A stretch of DNA of 38,380 nt, from positions 1-38,380 of the IMG/VR virus record IMGVR_UViG_3300009183_000187. One strand, written 5' to 3'. This document shows, in pieces, positions 28,359 to 35,100 of the stretch (position 1 is its first letter; every line of letters starts with the position of its first letter). The position numbers and the translations under genes are program-made. Source of the stretch: a virus. The notes beneath the pieces were generated by a model. It saw nothing but the letters and a program-made list of their open reading frames with translations. It ran no database searches and was not told the DNA's origin.

Positions 28359-29075
28359 TTATGCTTCATCATAAATTTGAGGTAGTGGAAAATAATGTTG
28401 TTCCCAAAAAGTTTCATGTTCTTGAAGATTAGAATTAAGAAAATCTTTTTGCAAAAGCATGTTTAGTGGAAGGACATCGTATGCAATTGTAATTCTTGGA
28501 CCATCAAAATCCCAATTAGACATTGCGTGTGGAAAACCAACTACAGACAATAATGCACGATTATTAATATTATTGTTTATTTTTATATCTCCATTAATAT
28601 TATAATGTGTTTCAGAAGGTTCTGCATTTACAGAATAGTATCCATGAAGAGCAAAAACTTTACTATCTGGATGTACGTGGTCATGCCAGTTTAACTTTCC
28701 GCCCTTTTCATTATTGTTAATATTAAACCATGCCTGACACACAAACTTTTGACTATTATAATCAACCTCATAATACTTGCATGCTTCTCTTGTCATGTCA
28801 ACAACAGAGGAGTAAAGATCATGAATAAATGGATAGTACATTTTAAAAGCATTGTACTCTCTAGATTTTATTGTAGAAATAGAATTTGAATCTTTAAAAA
28901 TTTCATTTTCTGGATGAGTAAAGTCAAATTTCTTTACTCCACGCATTTCACCATTAAGAATTCTATTATATTCAAGTTCTAAAATTTCTGTTGTTTCTTT
29001 TAAGTCTATGTTTAAATCTCTATAAAAAAACTTTTGTGATTTATAGTTTTTATTAAAATAAGGTACATTGCCCAT
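28359..29075 (-). CDS. 2OG/Fe(II) oxygenase-like protein, WHDH type (paralogue)
   Basis: 238 residues, clear paralogue of the protein at 25474-26097: I-S-T-I-K-x-R-E-Y-N, W-H131-D-H133, H-G-Y-Y-S-V-N-A-E-P-S, P-H183-A-M and G-P-R194-I-T. The copies have diverged strongly at both ends. It has its own promoter (29103-29111) and ribosome-binding site AAAGGGG. Likely a hydroxylase of unknown substrate. Confidence 0.8.
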   Translation of the reverse strand: MGNVPYFNKNYKSQKFFYRDLNIDLKETTEILELEYNRILNGEMRGVKKFDFTHPENEIFKDSNSISTIKSREYNAFKMYYPFIHDLYSSVVDMTREACKYYEVDYNSQKFVCQAWFNINNNEKGGKLNWHDHVHPDSKVFALHGYYSVNAEPSETHYNINGDIKINNNINNRALLSVVGFPHAMSNWDFDGPRITIAYDVLPLNMLLQKDFLNSNLQEHETFWEQHYFPLPQIYDEA

Positions 29076-29102
29076 AAAACCCCTTTACTAGTAGATACAT
29101 TA

Positions 29103-29111
29103 ATTGTACCA
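29103..29111 (-). promoter_or_regulatory. Extended -10 promoter
   Basis: Minus strand TGG (29111-29109) plus TACAAT (29108-29103), 27 bases before ATG 29075. Confidence 0.6.
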
Positions 29112-29148
29112 TTTAAAGGGGTCTTATGTCAACTAAGGGGATTTGTCC

Positions 29149-29439
29149 TTATTTAGCCTTTTTGTCCACTGAAGAAAATGCTGCATTGATCTCTTCAATC
29201 GTGAGTTTGCCATCGTCAAGAAACCCTCTAGCCAGTCTCTCAACTACTGTTGCAACTCCTAACGTTCCAGCCAAAATAACAGCCTTTGTTGTACTAATTC
29301 CCACTACTGCTCCAGCACCTATTACAGATAGTCCTGATGCTGCAAATACCGCAACAATTCGCATAACAATATTGTTTATGCTTGCAATTGCTCCTGATCC
29401 GACTTGGGTAGCCTCTTCAATTTGTTTTGCTCTTGCCAT
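29149..29439 (-). CDS. Small two-helix membrane protein (holin-like)
   Basis: 96 residues. Hydrophobic segments about 25-48 (I-V-M-R-I-V-A-V-F-A-A-S-G-L-S-V-I-G-A-G) and 50-66 (T-K-A-V-I-L-A-G-T-L-G-V-A-T), followed by a short acidic/basic tail. Ribosome-binding site AGGAGG lies inside the preceding gene. Either a second holin or an anchor working with the adjacent PA14 protein. Confidence 0.65.
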   Translation of the reverse strand: MARAKQIEEATQVGSGAIASINNIVMRIVAVFAASGLSVIGAGAVVGISTTKAVILAGTLGVATVVERLARGFLDDGKLTIEEINAAFSSVDKKAK

Positions 29440-29441
29440 TT

Positions 29442-29621
29442 TTATTCCCTCCTATTTCTGATCGGACTTGTAATTATCCAAAGAGCAGTTGTTGCTATGA
29501 TTCCATAACCAACAATAGTCTTTGCACTTCCGTCCAGAACAACCCAAGCAATAAACATACCGAGAAGGGTCCATGCTTGGTCTACCATATCCTTTAAGAT
29601 ATTTTTTATTATTCTTACCAT
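29442..29621 (-). CDS. 59-residue single-pass membrane protein
   Basis: ATG 29621 to TAA 29444-29442. A basic start, then hydrophobic stretches L-L-G-M-F-I-A-W-V-V-L and I-V-G-Y-G-I-I-A-T-T-A-L-W-I-I. An overlapping frame of similar length is a shadow. It overlaps the PA14 gene's stop and abuts the next holin-like gene, so the three are co-transcribed. Holin or antiholin is possible. Confidence 0.7.
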   Translation of the reverse strand: MVRIIKNILKDMVDQAWTLLGMFIAWVVLDGSAKTIVGYGIIATTALWIITSPIRNRRE

Positions 29622-31723
29622 CTTCTTCCTCCTCTTGAACCTGGTGAATTGGCTCCTCCGCCTCCGCCAGAACTTCCTCCGCCACCTGTGCTACCACCTG
29701 TGGCTCCCCCTGCTGCTACTGCTGCTGCGTTAATTGCAGCACCTGTTGCTACAACTGTTGCTACAACCATATCTGTTGCTTCTTCTCTTTCTTCTTTAGT
29801 CATATCAGCACCAATGCTTCCAAGTGCTGCTAATGCTGCTCCTGGATCAGTAAATGCTGCTGTTAATAATGCACCTGGATCTTGAACTAATTCAATATTT
29901 GCAGCAACTTCTGCAGTAATAACTAATGCATTTCCATTTTCATCTGTACGAACTTCAATTGGTGTTTCAGGTGGTAGGTCTGCATATGAGACTCCAGATG
30001 CCTTAACTTGTTCTGCTGATATTGATTCTCCAGGTTTAAGATTTTCAATTAATGCCTCAACAAGAATTTCTTTTTGTTCTTCAGTTAATTCTTTTCCATC
30101 TTTTGCTTCTTCAAGTATTTCTTTTAATTCTTCTTCAGCAGCCTTTTCTTCTTCTGCCTCAACAGCCTCTGCTTCTGCAATTTCCGCTAACTCTTCTGCA
30201 ATTTCTGCTTCTTCTTCTGCTATGGCTGCCTCCGCTTCTGCTTTAGCATTTTGTATTTCTTGTTCCATAGCCTCTTGTTCAGCAACAATTCTATCTGCTT
30301 CTGCTTGAGCATTTGCTTCTTCTTGTGCATCTGCTTCTTCTTGTGCAATACGGTCTGCTTCTGCCTGTGCTTCTGCTCTCATCTGTGCCTCTATTGCTTC
30401 AAGTTCTGCTGCTATACGATCTGCCTCTGCATTTGCATCAATCTCTGCCTGTATCCTTGCTGCCTCTTCAGCCATTTCTGCTGCTTCTTCTGCTAATTTT
30501 GCAGCAAGTTCTGCTGCTATTCTATTTGCTTCTGCATTGGCTGCAGCAAGGGCTGCAAGTCTGTTTGCTTCCGCCTGTGCTTCTGCTGCTTGTTGTGCAA
30601 TCATTGCTGCTGCTTCAGCCTGTATCCTTGCTGCTTCTGCTTGTTGTGCAGATGCTTGGGCTGCTACTTGTGCTGCAATTGCTGATGCTTGATCTGCTGC
30701 TGCTTGTGCATCGATGATTGCTTGGGCTGCTGCTGCAGCCTGTGCTTGTGCAGCCACTGTTGCCAACCTTATAGCCTCTTCTTCTGCAGCAATGGCTGCT
30801 AGTCTTGCATTTTCAGCATCTATAATTGCTTGCGCTGCTGCTTGTTCTGCAGCAATCTCTTCTGCAGTCTTACCAATTTTTAATGTAACAACGTTTGAAT
30901 TTGCAGAATACAAAGAAAGAGTATCGTTATCTGATCTAATATGAAATGACCAAACCGTACCGCTTGGTTTTAATCCTTCTAATAGTGAGTGACTAATTGT
31001 TATTGTTGTGTTAAGAGAGTTAGGTCCACCAACATTTCCAGTTGCTATTCCCCATCCCCCGCCATCTGCGCTAAAAGAAATAGCATATCTTTCTGGTTGT
31101 GTATTGCCAGTATCAGGCGCTTCCCAGGTTAATACTGTTGAAGTTTCACCATCAACTACAGTTAAGTTTCTTGGAGCACCTATAGTTAGGGATGCTTGTG
31201 AAGTAAAGGCTTCTGCTGGAATAATTTGCATTGACCCAGATTGATTCCAATATAGGAAAACATTTGCTCCCCCACCATTTTCGTAATACATTAATTCTAT
31301 AGTTTTAGGAACCCCTGCTGTAAAAGAAACTGGAGCACTTGTAGTTCCTCCGCCACCCTTATCACGCCAGTCATTTGTTATTAAAATTCCATCAAGATAT
31401 AGTTTAGTTCCATCATCTGCTGTTGCTAAAAATGATATGTCTTGGGTAGTATTACTAAGTATTGATCCAGTAAATTTTACAATGACATCTTCTGAAGGTC
31501 CTCCAAGAACACTTCCACTACCCCATTGAAGATTAATGTTAGGTACAGTTGTTGTAAGTATTGGAGAGGCTCCTTGTGGAATATATGGAGCATTATTTTG
31601 ACCTTGTACACTGTAAACTTGAGCAGTTAATCCTTCTGCAGCATGGGCTTTGTCTGAGTGCCCGAAAAGTAAAGACCCTACGACAAGGCCTAAAACAATT
31701 AACCCTCTAAATAATTTTTTCAG
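29615..31723 (-). CDS. Secreted PA14/FN3/coiled-coil fibre-like protein, CTG start
   Basis: 702 residues if started at CTG 31723; with ATG 31291 only 558. The CTG start gives a perfect signal peptide (K-K-L-F-R, L-I-V-L-G-L-V-V-G-S-L-L-F, cleavage after A-H-A, residue 28), then a PA14 carbohydrate-binding domain (about 30-175, with T-A-D-D-G-T-K-L-Y-L-D-G) and FN3 (about 180-285). A long Ala/Glu coiled coil (290-500) and a Gly-rich tail follow. No ATG, GTG or TTG is in frame between the upstream stop and 31291. GGAG lies eight bases before CTG. Likely a surface or adhesion protein. Confidence 0.8.
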   Translation of the reverse strand: MKKLFRGLIVLGLVVGSLLFGHSDKAHAAEGLTAQVYSVQGQNNAPYIPQGASPILTTTVPNINLQWGSGSVLGGPSEDVIVKFTGSILSNTTQDISFLATADDGTKLYLDGILITNDWRDKGGGGTTSAPVSFTAGVPKTIELMYYENGGGANVFLYWNQSGSMQIIPAEAFTSQASLTIGAPRNLTVVDGETSTVLTWEAPDTGNTQPERYAISFSADGGGWGIATGNVGGPNSLNTTITISHSLLEGLKPSGTVWSFHIRSDNDTLSLYSANSNVVTLKIGKTAEEIAAEQAAAQAIIDAENARLAAIAAEEEAIRLATVAAQAQAAAAAQAIIDAQAAADQASAIAAQVAAQASAQQAEAARIQAEAAAMIAQQAAEAQAEANRLAALAAANAEANRIAAELAAKLAEEAAEMAEEAARIQAEIDANAEADRIAAELEAIEAQMRAEAQAEADRIAQEEADAQEEANAQAEADRIVAEQEAMEQEIQNAKAEAEAAIAEEEAEIAEELAEIAEAEAVEAEEEKAAEEELKEILEEAKDGKELTEEQKEILVEALIENLKPGESISAEQVKASGVSYADLPPETPIEVRTDENGNALVITAEVAANIELVQDPGALLTAAFTDPGAALAALGSIGADMTKEEREEATDMVVATVVATGAAINAAAVAAGGATGGSTGGGGSSGGGGGANSPGSRGGRRW

Positions 31724-31738
31724 TTCCCTTTCTCCTAG

Positions 31739-31768
31739 GTCAACATTGTTGACTATTATATTATAACA
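31739..31768 (-). promoter_or_regulatory. Extended -10 promoter with 15-base palindromic operator
   Basis: Minus strand TGT-TATAAT (-10 at 31765-31760). The perfect palindrome GTCAAC-ATT-GTTGAC (31739-31753) sits at the expected transcription start and is operator-like. It controls the CTG-start gene. Confidence 0.6.
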
Positions 31769-31810
31769 TTATATTAAAAAGTGAGCAGTTTATAGACAAC
31801 TACTCAGGTC

Positions 31811-31908
31811 TATCGTTCACGGGTATTAGCCTAACGACTCTCTTTAGAGCATCCGTATTAAACATAATTTATTAATATTTCATAATCTTGTAACTATATA
31901 TTATACGG
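31811..31908 (-). ncRNA. Possible structured RNA between Hsp20 and PA14 genes
   Basis: A gene-free stretch with less AT-rich blocks. TCGTT (31813-31817) pairs with AACGA (31833-31837), CTCT (31838-31841) with AGAG (31846-31849), and CCGTAT (31853-31858) with ATACGG (31903-31908). No known family matches by eye; it could instead be a 3' UTR fold of the Hsp20 mRNA. Confidence 0.3.
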
Positions 31909-31910
31909 AA

Positions 31911-32327
31911 TTATTTAATCTTTATAGATTTTGGTTTCTTTTCTTCTGGAACATTACGTGTAACTTGAATGTTTAACATTCCATCAGTTAGATCAGCAGT
32001 TGTTACTTCCATATATTCACCAAGAGCAAATGAACGAGTAAACTTACGAGCAGCGATTCCTTTATGTAATACTTCTGCATCTGTTACTGTTGTTTGTTCT
32101 CCCTTGATAATTAAGGTTCCTTTATCTACCGCAATATCAAGGCTTTCTTTGCTAAACCCTGCTACTGCTAGAGTAATAATATAATTATCATCATCTAGTT
32201 TAAGTAGATCATATGGTGGAAATCCACCTGCATTAATTGAATGTGCTTGGTTTAATCTATCTAGTTCTCGATTAAATCCAATAAAAAAAGGATCTTTAAA
32301 AAGATCCATAGCGAACGTTGTTACCAT
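31911..32327 (-). CDS. Small heat-shock protein (Hsp20/alpha-crystallin)
   Basis: 138 residues. The alpha-crystallin domain spans about 35-125 (F-P-P-Y-D-L-L, I-T-L-A-V-A-G-F, T-L-I-I-K-G-E, R-K-F-T-R-S-F-A-L, D-G-M-L-N-I) and ends with the I-x-I anchor I-K-I-K. It holds unfolding proteins as oligomers. Ribosome-binding site AAGGAG; own extended -10 promoter. Hsp20 genes are known from cyanophages and here sit between two secreted structural proteins, perhaps helping their folding. Confidence 0.93.
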   Translation of the reverse strand: MVTTFAMDLFKDPFFIGFNRELDRLNQAHSINAGGFPPYDLLKLDDDNYIITLAVAGFSKESLDIAVDKGTLIIKGEQTTVTDAEVLHKGIAARKFTRSFALGEYMEVTTADLTDGMLNIQVTRNVPEEKKPKSIKIK

Positions 32328-32383
32328 TTTCTTTCTCCTTTTCAGCGAGTTAATTTATATCCCCGTTAGGCAGATACTATATT

Positions 32384-32392
32384 ATTATAACA
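32384..32392 (-). promoter_or_regulatory. Extended -10 promoter for hsp20
   Basis: Minus strand TGT (32392-32390) plus TATAAT (32389-32384), about 57 bases before ATG 32327. The leader contains no obvious thermosensor that I can see. Confidence 0.65.
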
Positions 32393-32397
32393 CAAAA

Positions 32398-32422
32398 GGC
32401 AGGGAACTTATGTTACCCTGCC
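32398..32422 (-). terminator. Intrinsic terminator of the surface-protein gene
   Basis: On the minus strand GGCAGGG, an 11-base loop and CCCTGCC, followed by TTTTG. Seven perfect pairs directly after the stop at 32439. Confidence 0.85.
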
Positions 32423-32438
32423 CTAAGTGTTGGACTAT

Positions 32439-35018
32439 TTACTTCTTTTGTAGTTTTGCTACTGCTTTAGTCAATGCATTAACAGACTTCATCAATGATG
32501 CAATCTGTGTAGTCAAAGAATCGATCAAGGTTGCAACTGAAGCCTGCAAAACAGTTACCTGTGTTGCAAGAGCCTTAACTGCTGCGTTTGCAGTTGCTAC
32601 GTCAGCCTTGACTGCTGTTACGTCAGTCTTGACAGATGTCACTGAATCAATAACGTTAACTGCTGGAAGAGATACGATTGCAATTGCAGTGCTTTCTCCT
32701 TTAGCAAAACCAGTTACTGGAGTGTCTGCTACATCTACTGACTGTGCAATAGTTACAAGGGATGCAATGATTCCAGCATCTGCAACTTTTCCATCAAAAG
32801 ATTGTAATATTGCAGAGGCATTTCCATTAGCATCGGTTACTGCTGAAGTTGAAGTTACTCCGTTGCCAAAGATTCCCTTAGAATCAACTGCAAAGTTAAC
32901 GCTAATTCCTTTAACTGGATTTCCCCAACCATCTTTAACAGTTGCAGTTACTTTTCCACTAGCAGTTGTTAATGTAATGTTTCTTGCTGTTGTTGCAACT
33001 GCATCATTAACCGTAAAGGTTGCAGTTTGTGTCAATCCTCCACCAACAACAGTTACTGTTGCAAGTCCAGGTTTGGTTCCAATTGCTGTAAATTCTTGTC
33101 CGCTTCCGATAGTAACAGTCTTCAAATCTCCTGTTAATGGACGAACGGTAGGTGCAGAAGTTCTAAGAACAACTCCTTCAGATGCAGTAACAACAAGTGC
33201 TACTCCAGAGACAGAAGTTCCTGAAGCATTCTTTAATGATGTTGCAATAGTTACTGCAGATGCAGTTCCTGCTGTTGTTGCTTGAACATCTTTTAATACT
33301 TTAACAGTCTCTGTGCTTCCACCAGTTAGTGTTAGTGATGCATATGATCCCGTTGCAGAATAGGTAACTGTAAGAACATTTGCAGATGTTAGCAGACCAG
33401 TTGAAGTTCCTGGCGCAGTAACCTGAATGGTCAATGCATCAACAAAGTTTGTTGTTGAAGTGCTTGAATCTTTAAATGTAATTGTTGCATCTCCATTAAT
33501 ATCAGTAACTGAAGTTGCAATTGTTGTTCCAAAGTTTCTGCTTGAAGAAGACAATGTTCCAGTAACAAAATAATATTGCTGAGCAGTGTCAAAGTTATTC
33601 TTTACATTAATCTTAAGGCTTGTGGTATCTCCACTTTTAACTACAGAGTTTGTAATTGATGCACTTAATAGTGATGTAGAAATTCCAGTTGTTCCTAATG
33701 CACCTTGAGAAACTGAAGGAGCAGTATAGGTAACTGTAACAACAGAGTTTCCTGTTGCTAGGGCAACTGTAATTGTGAATGATCCACTAGCAGTAGTAGC
33801 AGAAGTAACATATGTTCCAATTCCATTCGTTCCAATAACTACTGGATATGTTCCATTTGTAATTCCAGCAACGCTAGAAGATGTAATCTTAGCATTAACA
33901 ATCGATCCTGCTGTTCCACTAATTGACCAACCAAGTGTTGATGCAGAAGAGGTGCTAGCAAAATATGTTGTTGATGTTGGTGTTTCAATTGCAACTGGAG
34001 CAACATACTTAACTGTAGATGTTGAAACTCCGATAGCACTTGAAAGAGCAACCTTTGTTGCAGTTGCTACTGGATTTGTTGTAAATGTTACGACTTTGGC
34101 AACTGATGGAGTTAAAATTCCACCCAAGTTAAATGTAAGAGCAGAACTTGTTGAACCACTGTGCTTAGCATGAAGATCATAAGATCCTGTTGATGCTGTA
34201 AGTGAGTCTGTTGACTCTAAGAATGTGTTTGTTGTTGGTGTTCCAGATCGTGAAGCAGTTGTTAAAACACTTCCTGGAGCAGTTAACTTACCTTTTGTTA
34301 CCGTTAACGTTTCCGTTGATCCAACTGCAATAGTTGAAGAAACTGTAATTCTTTCTAGAGAATTACGAAGTAGTGTTGGAATACCATTGGTATCTTTAAG
34401 TGTAATTCCAAGATCAACTGAAACATCTCCTGCTGTTACTAAAGAAGAAGAACTTGTTTCTAATGAAACTGGAGTTCCTCCGACCTTAACATCTGCAGTA
34501 AAGTAAGCCTCTCCACCATCAATGGTTGAATTTCCGCCAATTGTGTTTCCCACATTGTCAATCCATAATAAAATCTTATATGTTCCTGGAGTTCTAAATG
34601 CATTTGACAAAACGCTTACAGAATCAACCGTAACTGTTTCATCACTTCCGCCTAGAACAACAGTTGCTGCAGTGTTGTTTGATAAAGTTGCAAGAGCCAC
34701 AAGAGTGTCTCCAACTGTAATTTGAGTTGTTGCATCAACTGTTACTGGTGTTGGATTTGAAATAATACGACCACGAACAGTTACTGTCTCGCTTGCTCCA
34801 GATGTATCTGAAAGAGCAATCATCGATACAGAGACCTTGTTATCTGCTGCAGTTGCTGATGCAACGCCATTAGATAATGATGATGAACGGTTTGGAACGG
34901 TATCTACTGATAGAATTCCAGTAATTGCTGCATTGGCTGGGGCTGATGTAATTACAGACACTCCAGACAGGGCAAGCGCACTAACTGCTGTAACAGCAAT
35001 CTTTTTAAATAAGTTCAT
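32439..35018 (-). CDS. Large secreted surface-layer-like repeat protein
   Basis: 859 residues from ATG 35018 with AGGAG upstream (open frame to 35039). Signal peptide L-F-K-K-I-A-V-T-A-V-S-A-L-A-L-S, cleavage after A-N-A. The body is Thr/Ser/Val/Ala-rich beta-strand repeats (Ig/invasin-like, with V-K-D-G-W-G-N-P-V-K-G-I typical of such folds), no cysteine seen. The C-terminal 80 residues form a coiled coil (V-K-T-D-V-T-A-V-K-A-D-V). It resembles abundant cell-surface proteins of Actinobacteria. Strong promoter and terminator suggest high expression. Confidence 0.8.
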   Translation of the reverse strand: MNLFKKIAVTAVSALALSGVSVITSAPANAAITGILSVDTVPNRSSSLSNGVASATAADNKVSVSMIALSDTSGASETVTVRGRIISNPTPVTVDATTQITVGDTLVALATLSNNTAATVVLGGSDETVTVDSVSVLSNAFRTPGTYKILLWIDNVGNTIGGNSTIDGGEAYFTADVKVGGTPVSLETSSSSLVTAGDVSVDLGITLKDTNGIPTLLRNSLERITVSSTIAVGSTETLTVTKGKLTAPGSVLTTASRSGTPTTNTFLESTDSLTASTGSYDLHAKHSGSTSSALTFNLGGILTPSVAKVVTFTTNPVATATKVALSSAIGVSTSTVKYVAPVAIETPTSTTYFASTSSASTLGWSISGTAGSIVNAKITSSSVAGITNGTYPVVIGTNGIGTYVTSATTASGSFTITVALATGNSVVTVTYTAPSVSQGALGTTGISTSLLSASITNSVVKSGDTTSLKINVKNNFDTAQQYYFVTGTLSSSSRNFGTTIATSVTDINGDATITFKDSSTSTTNFVDALTIQVTAPGTSTGLLTSANVLTVTYSATGSYASLTLTGGSTETVKVLKDVQATTAGTASAVTIATSLKNASGTSVSGVALVVTASEGVVLRTSAPTVRPLTGDLKTVTIGSGQEFTAIGTKPGLATVTVVGGGLTQTATFTVNDAVATTARNITLTTASGKVTATVKDGWGNPVKGISVNFAVDSKGIFGNGVTSTSAVTDANGNASAILQSFDGKVADAGIIASLVTIAQSVDVADTPVTGFAKGESTAIAIVSLPAVNVIDSVTSVKTDVTAVKADVATANAAVKALATQVTVLQASVATLIDSLTTQIASLMKSVNALTKAVAKLQKK

Positions 35019-35065
35019 TTTTCTCCTATAAGTTAACATGATTTTAGCCTTTATGACTATACCTT

Positions 35066-35095
35066 ATTATAGCAGATATATAAGAAGTGCGTCAA
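35066..35095 (-). promoter_or_regulatory. Strong promoter for the surface-protein gene
   Basis: Minus strand TTGACG (35095-35090), an 18-base spacer, TGC plus TATAAT (35071-35066). The leader to ATG 35018 is about 40 bases. Confidence 0.75.
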
Positions 35096-35100
35096 ACTGA

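Noticed and set aside
29080-29121. Inverted repeat CCCCTTT / AAAGGGG around the promoter of the oxygenase at 29075
   Set aside because: One arm is the ribosome-binding site, but the other lies upstream of the -10, so it would not be in the transcript; it cannot form an mRNA switch.
29452-29697. 81-residue minus-strand frame overlapping the small membrane gene
   Set aside because: Different frame from 29442-29621, which has a proper ATG, membrane segments and fits between its neighbours; this one is an acidic, Cys-rich shadow.
30052-30944. Long plus-strand open frames opposite the PA14/coiled-coil gene
   Set aside because: They are antisense shadows of the Ala/Glu-rich coiled coil; the Leu/Cys-rich low-complexity products, lack of ribosome-binding sites and mutual overlap argue against them.
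32410-34506. Plus-strand open frames opposite the surface protein
   Set aside because: The Thr/Val/Ala-rich reverse strand leaves few stops; no promoter or ribosome-binding site is seen, and the minus frame has a signal peptide, promoter and terminator.
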